Translations under genes and position numbers: made by a program
DNA from: Chitinophaga sp. CF418
GTDB lineage: Bacteria > Bacteroidota > Bacteroidia > Chitinophagales > Chitinophagaceae
DNA length: 64,000 bases
Reading direction: 5' to 3'
Assembly: GCF_900142925.1 (NCBI RefSeq)
Contig: NZ_FRCN01000013.1
Coordinates: forward strand, 255,751-319,750
The notes under the pieces: model-generated
The model's database searches: none
Told to the model about the DNA's origin: nothing
The model's input: only the letters and a program-made list of their open reading frames with translations
In this document: positions 1 to 7,393 of the stretch, piece after piece
Numbering within the stretch: position 1 is the first letter of the stretch
How the letters are laid out: each line of letters starts with the position of its first letter

Positions 1-6
1 TACACA

Positions 7-50
7 TGGAGATAAGGTGGAGTTGAGGTGGACTTAAGTTGGACTTAAAG
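7..50. repeat. Four imperfect 11-bp tandem repeats
   Basis: Four head-to-tail units (TGGAGATAAGG, TGGAGTTGAGG, TGGACTTAAGT, TGGACTTAAAG) run without spacers. The 11-bp period is not a multiple of three, which argues against a coding repeat, and one unit is about one helical turn. No function can be assigned; the array is at the window edge and may continue upstream. Confidence 0.6.
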
Positions 51-77
51 CGAGCCTAATCGGGAGAAAATAATATT

Positions 78-114
78 AAAAAGGGGAGTACCAGCAAAGA
101 TACTCCCTTTTTTA
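78..114. terminator. Bidirectional rho-independent terminator
   Basis: An inverted repeat with arms GGGAGTA and TACTCCC is flanked by A-runs on the left and T-runs on the right, so it works as an intrinsic terminator on both strands. It closes the esterase gene ending at 129 on the minus strand and any plus-strand gene entering from the left. Confidence 0.75.
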
Positions 115-128
115 AAACTAATACTCAA

Positions 129-941
129 TTATTTCCCAAAAAACCTGTTGAAATAAAACAACTGATACATAATGGAATTACTCCAGTAATCCCAGTTATG
201 CGCGCCGGGACGTTCAATATAATCATGAGAAATACCTAGTTCCAGTAAACGCTGATGTAACTGCCGGTTAACATCTATGAAAAAATCCTTCACCCCACAG
301 TCGATGATCAATGCAAGTGAATCGTTTTTTAAATGAGATAACTGGTTCACTACTACATTCTGATCCCAATTATCAGCATGATCTTTATACGTTCCCAGTC
401 TGAGCGCCAGATCCCAGTTATTAGGGAAAGGCCGGAAATCCACTCCCCCACTCATACTACCCGCAGCGCCAAAAGTATCCTGGTGACGGATGGCCAGATA
501 TAAGGCTCCATGTCCGCCCATACTTAACCCTGTAATAGCGCGGTACTGGCGCGCGGCTTTTGTGTGGTAATGCTGATCTATCCACGCAGGGATCTCCTTA
601 CCTACATATGTTTCAAAACGCATGGAGCTGTCCACAGGGCTGTCGAAATACCAGCTGCTGTAAGCACCATCCGGAAATACCAGTATCTCCTGATATGCAT
701 CCGCCATGGCAGCAACGGCAGGGATCTTCTTAATATAGTCCGCATAGTTCCCGCTATGACCATGAAGTATATATACCACGGGATAACGCTGTTCCCTATT
801 CTTATAACTGTCGGGCGTTATTACTACACACTTAATACTCCTGTGCATAGCATTACTGAAAATGGCGATTGTGTCCACGCTGGCGGCCTTTGTAGTCAAA
901 AATCCGCTTAATACTAACAGCGTTCCTATCAGATACTTCAT
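129..941 (-). CDS. Secreted alpha/beta-hydrolase esterase (esterase D / feruloyl-esterase-like)
   Basis: The 270-residue protein has an N-terminal signal peptide (residues 1-19) followed by a single putative-esterase domain of the S-formylglutathione hydrolase / antigen 85 / acetyl-xylan esterase type. The nucleophile elbow GLSMGG with its Ser lies near residue 140, VVYILHGHSGN supplies the oxyanion region, and a His in GAHNW near the C-terminus is the likely catalytic base. The protein is exported and probably hydrolyses an acyl or feruloyl ester. It is monocistronic: a terminator follows and its 5' side faces the divergent SPFH gene. The substrate is not determinable from sequence. Confidence 0.8.
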   Translation of the reverse strand: MKYLIGTLLVLSGFLTTKAASVDTIAIFSNAMHRSIKCVVITPDSYKNREQRYPVVYILHGHSGNYADYIKKIPAVAAMADAYQEILVFPDGAYSSWYFDSPVDSSMRFETYVGKEIPAWIDQHYHTKAARQYRAITGLSMGGHGALYLAIRHQDTFGAAGSMSGGVDFRPFPNNWDLALRLGTYKDHADNWDQNVVVNQLSHLKNDSLALIIDCGVKDFFIDVNRQLHQRLLELGISHDYIERPGAHNWDYWSNSIMYQLFYFNRFFGK

Positions 942-995
942 AACCAGAAATTTGCTTTAAAATAATCCGTTTCGGTTATGCCTGCAAATTATTAG

Positions 996-1025
996 TTGTA
1001 ATATGATTTGTTTTGATTACTTTTG
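996..1025 (+). promoter_or_regulatory. Bacteroidota-type promoter of the SPFH-RHH operon
   Basis: TTG at 996-998 and TACTTTTG at 1018-1025 are separated by 19 bp, fitting the Bacteroidota sigma-ABfr consensus (TTTG-N19-21-TAnnTTTG). Transcription would start near 1032, about 25 nt before the ATG at 1057. Confidence 0.5.
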
Positions 1026-1045
1026 ATATCATAATGATATCAAAA
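1021..1045. promoter_or_regulatory. 25-bp perfect palindrome, candidate operator
   Basis: The half-site TTTTGATATCAT is repeated inverted around a central A (12+1+12, no mismatch). It overlaps the last five bases of the -7 element and the predicted start point of the SPFH operon, where a bound repressor would block initiation. The second gene of the operon encodes a ribbon-helix-helix protein, so autoregulation is one possibility. Confidence 0.5.
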
Positions 1046-1056
1046 CAACATTACTT

Positions 1057-1932
1057 ATGGAAAAGATCATCAAGCCCGTATCGGGCTACCTTGCCATTGT
1101 TCTGGCCCTAATCAATTTGCCCTTATCCATCATCTTTTTCGTCCTGATGGGACAGACCGGCAATGCCGGCTTTTTCGTTCTTGCCGCATTAGCTTTCCTT
1201 GCCTTTATCTTTCTCGTGAAAGGTATATTGATCGTAAACCCCAATCACTCCCGTGTACTCACCTTCTTTGGTAAATACATTGGTACTGTGAAGGAAAATG
1301 GACTGATGTGGGTAAACCCGCTGTACAAGACAGTACACCTGTCTTTAAGGGCGCATAACCTCAACGGACAGCAGTTAAAAGTAAATGACAAGCTGGGTAA
1401 CCCTATCGAAATTGCCGCCGTTATTGTATGGAGGGTGAGTGATACTTACAAGGCATCTTTCGAAGTGGACAACTATCTGCAATATGTGAACATACAGAGT
1501 GAAGCGGCTGTACGCCACCTGGCAGTAAGCTATCCTTACGACAGGATGGAAGAAGAAGGTGCAGAACCGGACATCACCCTGCGCGATGGCGGTGATAAGG
1601 TAAATGAGATGCTGGAAAAAGAGTTGAATGAACGTCTCGGCCCTGCCGGTATCGTTGTACTGGAAGCACGTATCAGTCACCTGGCTTACGCCCCTGAAAT
1701 TGCAGGCGCAATGTTACAACGCCAGCAGGCAACTGCTATCGTTGCAGCCCGTACCAAAATCGTGGAAGGCGCTGTAGGTATGGTAGAACTGGCACTGGAC
1801 AGGTTATCAAAGAAAGAAATAGTAGTACTCGACGAAGAACGTAAAGCAGCCATGGTATCAAACCTGCTGGTAGTGCTTTGCGGAGAATCAAAAGTATCGC
1901 CTGTTGTCAATACCGGCACACTACATCAATAA
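1057..1932 (+). CDS. SPFH/band 7 (stomatin-prohibitin-like) membrane protein
   Basis: The 291-residue protein has two adjacent N-terminal hydrophobic segments (about residues 10-60) followed by an SPFH domain beginning IVNPNHSRVLTFFGKYIGTV, with the family's typical R-x-x-x-Q-x-x-x-VND and the 'AVVIVWRV' strand. The C-terminal part is helical and Ala/Glu/Arg rich (MLQRQQATAIVAARTKIVEGAV), the oligomerisation region of stomatins. Such proteins form large membrane rings that scaffold microdomains or control membrane proteases. It is co-transcribed with a small ribbon-helix-helix protein 16 bp downstream, a pairing seen repeatedly in bacteria. Its target is unknown. Confidence 0.85.
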   Translation: MEKIIKPVSGYLAIVLALINLPLSIIFFVLMGQTGNAGFFVLAALAFLAFIFLVKGILIVNPNHSRVLTFFGKYIGTVKENGLMWVNPLYKTVHLSLRAHNLNGQQLKVNDKLGNPIEIAAVIVWRVSDTYKASFEVDNYLQYVNIQSEAAVRHLAVSYPYDRMEEEGAEPDITLRDGGDKVNEMLEKELNERLGPAGIVVLEARISHLAYAPEIAGAMLQRQQATAIVAARTKIVEGAVGMVELALDRLSKKEIVVLDEERKAAMVSNLLVVLCGESKVSPVVNTGTLHQ

Positions 1933-1948
1933 TCAGTAAATACGGGGT

Positions 1949-2140
1949 ATGGCGGATAAGAAATCATTCGTATTAAGGGTTGACGGCGAGACTTATGAAG
2001 CACTTGAAAAATGGGCTGCGGATGAGTTCAGGAGCATCAACGGTCAGCTGGAGTGGATCATACACCGCGCCCTTAAAGAAGCTGGAAGAACACCCAAAAA
2101 GGGAACTCCGGATAAAGAGAAGCCCGGAAAAAAACAATAA
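1949..2140 (+). CDS. Arc-like ribbon-helix-helix DNA-binding protein
   Basis: This 63-residue protein reads as a ribbon-helix-helix domain: a short beta strand (SFVLRVDGETYEALEKWA) followed by two helices (RSINGQLEWIIHRALKEAG), as in the Arc/MetJ family, and a basic Lys-rich tail. It begins 16 bp after the SPFH gene and ends at a strong terminator, so it is the second gene of that operon. The likely role is transcriptional control, possibly through the palindrome at 1021-1045, or an accessory role for the SPFH protein. Confidence 0.75.
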   Translation: MADKKSFVLRVDGETYEALEKWAADEFRSINGQLEWIIHRALKEAGRTPKKGTPDKEKPGKKQ

Positions 2141-2174
2141 AAAAATGCCGCGAAGATCTTCGCGGCATTTTTTT
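2139..2174. terminator. Bidirectional intrinsic terminator
   Basis: A perfect inverted repeat (arms ATGCCGCGAAG / CTTCGCGGCAT) is flanked by A-runs and T-runs. It sits between the convergent ribbon-helix-helix gene (plus) and M1 peptidase gene (minus) and can serve both. Confidence 0.9.
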
Positions 2175-2188
2175 ATTTATGATGCTTA

Positions 2189-4516
2189 TTATTTCTTCGC
2201 TTTCTGCATCGGGTTACCACCAGTAGATGCACCACGTACACTCTGTGACTGACGGAACAATTCGAAACGGGAAGGAGCTGCTACACGAGGCCAGCTGTTG
2301 TTGGACTCATCGATATCAGCAGTTTCACGCTGAGGATCCAGCTTGATGGCCACTACTTCTTTATCCTTTGCGAAAACCTTGGATACATTGTTTTCGTTCT
2401 TACGCCAGATATACGCAGAGATACGGTCAGTTTCCTTAGTACCATCTGCATATGTCCATTCAATGATCAGCGGCATTACCAGACCACCCACGTTAGAGAA
2501 AGATACTTCATAGAAGTTCTTTTTGCTCTCATACAGACGCTTCTCTTCAGGAGAAAGTCCTGCAGAGAAAGTTTCATATGCAGCCTTATCTTCAGGAGTT
2601 ACTTCAAAGCGGTTCCATTTCACGTAGAAGTCCTGCAGGCTTGTATCCTGGTCTACTGCAAATTGCATACCGGCAGCCTTGTTGCGTGCACGGGAAATGT
2701 GGTCAGCAGCGCGGTCATATTTTGCTTTTGCTTCAGCTTTGCTGATCTGCGGATCTTTTGTATCCAGGCGGAACCATTTTACGCTATCCAGGGAAATATC
2801 AACTGGTTCGATACCATAGAACCAGCCACGCCAGAACCAATCCAGGTCTACTGCAGAAGCATCTTCCATGGTACGGAAGAAGTCAGCAGGCGTTGGATGT
2901 TTGAATGCCCATCTGCGTGCATACTCACGGAAAGCGAAATCGAACAGTTCTCTGCCCATTACGGTCTCACGCAGGATGTTCAGTGCAGTAGCAGGTTTTG
3001 CGTAAGCGTTTGGTCCAAACTGCACGATGTTTTCAGAATTCACCATGATAGGTTCCAGCTGATCTTTCGGCATCTTCATGTAGTCAGTGATCTTGTAGGC
3101 TGGTCCGCGGTTGGAAGGGAAGTTGTTGTCCCACTCCTGTTCTGTCAGGAACTGGCAGAAAGTGTTCAGACCTTCATCCATCCATGTCCACTGACGCTCG
3201 TCAGAGTTCACGATCATCGGGAAGAAGTTGTGTCCTACTTCGTGAATGATCACACCGATCATACCATTTTTGGTAGTCTCGGAGTAAGTACCGTCTTTCT
3301 CAGCACGGCCATAGTTAAAGCAGATCATCGGATATTCCATACCGTTTGCAGCTTCTACTGAGATAGCTACTGGATAAGGGTAAGGAATAGTGTGTTTGGA
3401 ATATGTCTTAACGGTATGCGCTACCACTTTGGTAGAGTAGCGATTGTATAGCGGATAAGCCTCCGGACCGTAGTAAGACATTGCCATTACTTTCTTGCCT
3501 TCTACATTGGTAGCCATCGCATCCCATACGAGGCGGCGGGAAGATACCAGGGCGAAGTCACGCACGTTCTGTGCTTCATATACCCATGTCTTACGACCGG
3601 TAGCATGTCCTGCCAGTGCTTTCTGCGCCTCGTCCAGTGTTACTACTTCCACAGGCTGTTTTGCAGTCTGTGCCTGTTGCCAGCGCTGGAACTGTGCAGA
3701 TGTCAGTACATCCTTGTAGTTCTGACATTCACCGGTAGCACCTACCACGTGATCAGCAGGTACGTTCATGCTTACTTTGAAATTACCAAAGGTCAGCGCA
3801 AACTCGCCACGACCGGTGAATTGCTTGTTCTGCCATCCCTGGAAGTCAGAATATACCGCCAGGCGTGGATACCACTGGGTAATTGTATAGAGGTAGTTCT
3901 TGTCGTCAGGAAAATATTCATAACCACCACGGCCACCCTGTACCATACGGTCAGAGATGTTGTACCACCATTCTACCTTGAAGCGGAGCTTCTGGCCCGG
4001 CTGCAGTGTCTGTGGCAGGTCAATACGCAACATGGTCTGGTTGATGGTGTAAGATAAAGTCTTGCCGCTTTCGTCGGTCAGCTTCACGATGTTCACACCA
4101 AATTTCTTACTACCCGGATTACCCAGTATGCCGTTTACAGTACGCATACTCATCTTCTCAGACATCGTGCTGCCATCAAAGCTGTTGTTGTCGCTTTTCA
4201 GGTCATGCTCATTTTCGTCCAGTTGCAACCAGATGTAGGTCAGCGGGTCGGGCGAGTTGTTGTAATACGTAACAGTTTCCGCACCTGTGAGCTTCTGCTG
4301 CTCATCGTCCAGCGTAGCGGTAATGTCGTAATCTGCCCGTTGCTGCCAGTATTTTGGTCCGGGCGCCCCGGAAGCAGAGCGGTATTCATTAGGATCTGTC
4401 AGCATAGTACCCAGCTGCTCAAAGCGGTTACCATGATTAGAGCCTGGATTCTGCGCCTGTGCCAGTGCCGTCATAAAGCATAGGGCCAGTGCTAGTTTGA
4501 AGGATTTCTTTCTCAT
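2189..4516 (-). CDS. M1 family zinc metallopeptidase, secreted
   Basis: A large gluzincin aminopeptidase-like protein with a signal peptide (ends LAQAQ). The zinc site is visible as HEVGHNFFP (HExxH) with the downstream Glu in WMDEGLNTF; the substrate-contact region reads ANGMEYPMICFNYG, the family's GAMEN equivalent. A TTG two codons upstream is in frame, but ATG at 4516 (MRKKSFKLA...) gives a normal signal peptide and is preferred. The protein is about 775 residues, longer than the catalytic core, with a C-terminal region after the peptidase domain. It probably degrades peptides in the periplasm or at the cell surface. It is separated from the HupE-like gene by about 40 bp and may have its own promoter (GACCTTTG at about 4535). 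Confidence 0.9.
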   Translation of the reverse strand: MRKKSFKLALALCFMTALAQAQNPGSNHGNRFEQLGTMLTDPNEYRSASGAPGPKYWQQRADYDITATLDDEQQKLTGAETVTYYNNSPDPLTYIWLQLDENEHDLKSDNNSFDGSTMSEKMSMRTVNGILGNPGSKKFGVNIVKLTDESGKTLSYTINQTMLRIDLPQTLQPGQKLRFKVEWWYNISDRMVQGGRGGYEYFPDDKNYLYTITQWYPRLAVYSDFQGWQNKQFTGRGEFALTFGNFKVSMNVPADHVVGATGECQNYKDVLTSAQFQRWQQAQTAKQPVEVVTLDEAQKALAGHATGRKTWVYEAQNVRDFALVSSRRLVWDAMATNVEGKKVMAMSYYGPEAYPLYNRYSTKVVAHTVKTYSKHTIPYPYPVAISVEAANGMEYPMICFNYGRAEKDGTYSETTKNGMIGVIIHEVGHNFFPMIVNSDERQWTWMDEGLNTFCQFLTEQEWDNNFPSNRGPAYKITDYMKMPKDQLEPIMVNSENIVQFGPNAYAKPATALNILRETVMGRELFDFAFREYARRWAFKHPTPADFFRTMEDASAVDLDWFWRGWFYGIEPVDISLDSVKWFRLDTKDPQISKAEAKAKYDRAADHISRARNKAAGMQFAVDQDTSLQDFYVKWNRFEVTPEDKAAYETFSAGLSPEEKRLYESKKNFYEVSFSNVGGLVMPLIIEWTYADGTKETDRISAYIWRKNENNVSKVFAKDKEVVAIKLDPQRETADIDESNNSWPRVAAPSRFELFRQSQSVRGASTGGNPMQKAKK

Positions 4517-4560
4517 AAACAAGTCTATATTACAAAGGTCAGCAGCTTGGTTGTTACTGC

Positions 4561-5151
4561 TTACTTAACCATTAATTCCTGATACCGCTCAGCGGCCATC
4601 ATAAAAGCAACCCCAAAAATGGCGGATGAAAGGAACAAATTCCAGTCCCTGCGTTTCACACGCCGGATATTTACGACAATAGCTGCCAGTAAAAGCACGC
4701 CTGTGACAATCAGGACCTGGCCAAATTCCAATCCCAGATTAAAGGCCAGCAGGGGTCGAACAATGTTTGTCTGTGTTCCAAGTAAACTTTTCAGGTAACC
4801 GGAAAAACCCATTCCATGGATCAATCCGAAAAACCCTGCAAAAAAGTAGTTGATCTGTAATTTGCCCGGAACAGTTTGCTTCCTTATTACATTTGAAAAA
4901 GCTGTGATGGCTATTGTCACCGGTATAAGGAACTCTATTACGCTGCTTTTTATATACACTACGTTCGTTACGCTCAATGCAAGTGTAATGGAATGGCCTA
5001 TTGTAAAAGCAGTCACCAGCACCAGTACTTTTCTCCAGTCTTCCAGCAGGTAAACAGCACATAAGGCAGCAATAAATAATATATGATCCATACCGCCCCA
5101 ATCCACAATATGCTGCCATCCCATCTGAAAATACATCACAAACTCGTTCAT
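4561..5151 (-). CDS. HupE/UreJ-like membrane protein
   Basis: The 196-residue protein is almost entirely transmembrane (about six segments) and starts with the family's characteristic GWQHIVDWGGMDHILFIAALCAVYLL, with conserved His/Asp residues that suggest metal handling, then FTIGHSITLAL and GLIHGMGFSGYL. HupE/UreJ proteins are putative nickel or other metal permeases; in Bacteroidota this subgroup is usually not next to hydrogenase or urease genes, and none are present here. The M1 peptidase follows about 40 bp downstream and a DUF6702 gene lies divergently, an arrangement that recurs in this phylum. Confidence 0.8.
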   Translation of the reverse strand: MNEFVMYFQMGWQHIVDWGGMDHILFIAALCAVYLLEDWRKVLVLVTAFTIGHSITLALSVTNVVYIKSSVIEFLIPVTIAITAFSNVIRKQTVPGKLQINYFFAGFFGLIHGMGFSGYLKSLLGTQTNIVRPLLAFNLGLEFGQVLIVTGVLLLAAIVVNIRRVKRRDWNLFLSSAIFGVAFMMAAERYQELMVK

Positions 5152-5221
5152 TACCCTATATTTGTTGCCAGTTTCAGTAATTATACAAAGGTCATCTTAA
5201 AATTTAAAATTTTTTAGGCAA

Positions 5222-5707
5222 GTGGGGGTATTATTATTTAAATGGTTGGTGACGGCATTGACGGTATTACATCCTTTCTATGTAAGCGTCACCGAAATAA
5301 CGCACGATAAGTCCAAAAATGAGTTGCAGGTAAGTTGTCGCATCTTCGCAGATGACCTGGAAAATGCCATTAAAAAGCAGTATAAAGCTCCTATGGACAT
5401 TGTACATCCTGCCAACAGGGCTATTACAGACAGCCTGATAGCAGGCTACCTGGCCAAACACCTGTTCGTGACCACCGACGGCAAACCCGTACGCCTGCAA
5501 TATCTTGGCTATAAGATAGAAGAAGAGGCAGCCTGGTGCTTCCTGGCTGCTGAAAAGATACCTGCCTTCAAACGGGCGCATGTCAGGAATAACATCCTGT
5601 ATGATGAGCATCCTAACCAGATCAATATGATCCATGTGATCCAGAACGCAGTGCGCAAAAGCACTAAACTGGATAATCCCAAAGCGGATGCTGATTTTGC
5701 CTTCTGA
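5222..5707 (+). CDS. DUF6702 family protein
   Basis: A 161-residue protein with a hydrophobic N-terminus acting as signal peptide, followed by HPFYVSVTEITHDKSKNELQVSCRIFADDLENAIKK, the hallmark of DUF6702. Function is unknown; it is normally found beside HupE/UreJ-like genes, as here, so a shared role in the envelope is likely. The start is taken as GTG at 5222, since no in-frame ATG gives a complete signal peptide. It converges with the last gene of the pigment operon with only 5 bp between stops. Confidence 0.75.
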   Translation: MGVLLFKWLVTALTVLHPFYVSVTEITHDKSKNELQVSCRIFADDLENAIKKQYKAPMDIVHPANRAITDSLIAGYLAKHLFVTTDGKPVRLQYLGYKIEEEAAWCFLAAEKIPAFKRAHVRNNILYDEHPNQINMIHVIQNAVRKSTKLDNPKADADFAF

Positions 5708-5712
5708 TACTG

Positions 5713-7002
5713 CTATCGCCTGTCAATGAATTTGATAGGCTTCCTGCTGCCTTCCGGGAACTGCATCTTCATGATGTCTGCCTGGGAAACATAGCGTACC
5801 TGAGGAATCACTCTCAGTTTTGCCTGCAGGTAAGAACGGATCTTACGGTCAATGTCCTCCGTTTCCGCTACCGGCCAGAGATGCAGCAGTATATCGTCCG
5901 TGCCTATTTCATTGGAGAATACTTCCACCACAAACTCCCGTACTTCCTCCATATCATTCAGCAGGTCAAAAAGCGCAGGTGGGTATAGGGTAGTGCCTTT
6001 GTACTTGATCATCTGTTTGCGCCTGCCTATCACCGGCGATAGACGCATGGTATGCCTGCCACAGGAACAAGGCTCGTCATAATAACGGCAGATATCCCCG
6101 GTTTTATAACGCAACAGCGGCATGCCTTCCACTCCCAGGGTAGTGATAGTCACCTCCCCGTCTTCACCAGGACCAACGGGCTGGTTGTTATCATCCAGCA
6201 GCTCTATGTACAGCAGTTCCGGGTGATGATGTCCTCCCTGCCCTGCCTTACACTCGGTAAAGGCTGTCTGCATTTCTGTAGAAGCATAGGTGGAATACAG
6301 CTTGATATTCCATTGCTCCGTGATCTTCTTGCCCAGTACATTCAGGGAGAAGTCTACGTTCCGGATATTCTCTCCGATACATACTGCACTCTTTACGGAA
6401 GAGTCGTTGATATCGATATTATGCTCTTTTGCAAAAGCGATCAGCTTCACAATAAAGGAAGGTACCGCTACAATAGTAGTGGGCTGTATGCGCTGGATAT
6501 TCTCCCATTGCAGGGAAGGTACGCCAGGCCCAATACGCAGCACGCCTGCTCCCAGCTTGCGGATACCGTTGTAATAGGCCATACCTGCCATGAACTGCCG
6601 GTCCAGCGTCAGCATCAGCTGGTAAATGTCATTTTCAGTACCATCCGCACAGCAGAAGGAAATGTATTCATTATAGCTGAGACGCTCCTGGTCTTTCTGT
6701 GTCAACGCAATAATAACGGGACGACCCAGGGTGCCTGAGGTAGTTGTATATTCAGCGATCTTGCTTTTATCCACACATAAAAAGTCCCAGTTCTGCTCTT
6801 GCAGATGTTCCTTCGTAACAGGCGGGATCAGCCACAGATCGTTCAATGATTTAACAGTAGAAGGCTGTATACCATGGTCTGCGAACCATTGCCGGTAAAA
6901 AGGCGAAAACTCACGCAGGTAGCCCAGCAGGTGAAGTACTTCTTTTTCCTGGAATTGTCTGATAGTTTTTTTTGACTGCAGTTCAATGTTGGGTATATAC
7001 AT
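5713..7002 (-). CDS. Phenylacetate-CoA-ligase-like adenylate-forming enzyme, pigment cluster
   Basis: A 429-residue member of the ANL superfamily closest in layout to PaaK: P-loop TTSGTLGRPVII, then YSTYASTEMQT, the AMP-binding TTLGVEGMPLLRYKTGDI and a C-terminal lid domain. In aryl polyene and flexirubin clusters such ligases activate the aromatic starter (4-hydroxycinnamate) with ATP and load it onto an acyl carrier protein. The gene for 4-hydroxycinnamate formation (tyrosine ammonia-lyase) opens the cluster at 31.3 kb, fitting this role. It is the last gene of the long operon, 13 bp after acpS. Confidence 0.8.
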   Translation of the reverse strand: MYIPNIELQSKKTIRQFQEKEVLHLLGYLREFSPFYRQWFADHGIQPSTVKSLNDLWLIPPVTKEHLQEQNWDFLCVDKSKIAEYTTTSGTLGRPVIIALTQKDQERLSYNEYISFCCADGTENDIYQLMLTLDRQFMAGMAYYNGIRKLGAGVLRIGPGVPSLQWENIQRIQPTTIVAVPSFIVKLIAFAKEHNIDINDSSVKSAVCIGENIRNVDFSLNVLGKKITEQWNIKLYSTYASTEMQTAFTECKAGQGGHHHPELLYIELLDDNNQPVGPGEDGEVTITTLGVEGMPLLRYKTGDICRYYDEPCSCGRHTMRLSPVIGRRKQMIKYKGTTLYPPALFDLLNDMEEVREFVVEVFSNEIGTDDILLHLWPVAETEDIDRKIRSYLQAKLRVIPQVRYVSQADIMKMQFPEGSRKPIKFIDRR

Positions 7003-7014
7003 GGTACTCAGTTT

Positions 7015-7392
7015 TCAGATCTCTATTACCACCATGGCAATAGCTGTTGCTTTTACATGGGATAAGGAAACCAGTATCTGTTTAATCTGTAATTCACTAT
7101 AGCAGGACACTGCATTACCGGTCAGCTGTAACAGGGGTTTTCCTGTTTCGTCATTCCTGATCTCAATCTCGTTGAAGTTGATCTTTCCGTGCCCCCAGCC
7201 TGTGCCCATTGCTTTCAGGAAGGCTTCCTTCGCGGCAAAGCGGGCTGCATAGTGCTGAGCAGGGCTAGCCTGTCCCTCACAATAGGCTATTTCACGCGGT
7301 GTAAATATCATGTCCCGGAATCCGTTTCCTTTTTCCATCTTGGCCGCAACGCGGGCTACTTCGATGATGTCAGTACCGATCCCGTATATCAT
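7015..7392 (-). CDS. acpS: Holo-[acyl-carrier-protein] synthase
   Basis: A small AcpS-type phosphopantetheinyl transferase: MIYGIGTDIIEVARV carries the Mg-binding Asp, and RFAAKEAFLKAMGTGW the second motif with catalytic Glu and Lys. It transfers 4'-phosphopantetheine from CoA to a serine of apo-ACP. An ATG six codons upstream exists, but the family invariably begins M-I-x-G-I-G-T-D, so the start at 7392 is chosen. It lies in the pigment operon between the C45 hydrolase and the ligase, and may serve the two cluster ACPs; it may equally be the cell's only AcpS. Confidence 0.9.
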   Translation of the reverse strand: MIYGIGTDIIEVARVAAKMEKGNGFRDMIFTPREIAYCEGQASPAQHYAARFAAKEAFLKAMGTGWGHGKINFNEIEIRNDETGKPLLQLTGNAVSCYSELQIKQILVSLSHVKATAIAMVVIEI

Positions 7393-7393
7393 G

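Noticed and set aside
7..50. CRISPR array
   Set aside because: Units are 11 bp, directly adjacent and without spacers.
5721..5743. Short hairpin (GCCTGTCAA / TTTGATAGGC) at the end of the pigment operon
   Set aside because: It lies within the ligase coding end and has no T-run on either side; too weak to call.
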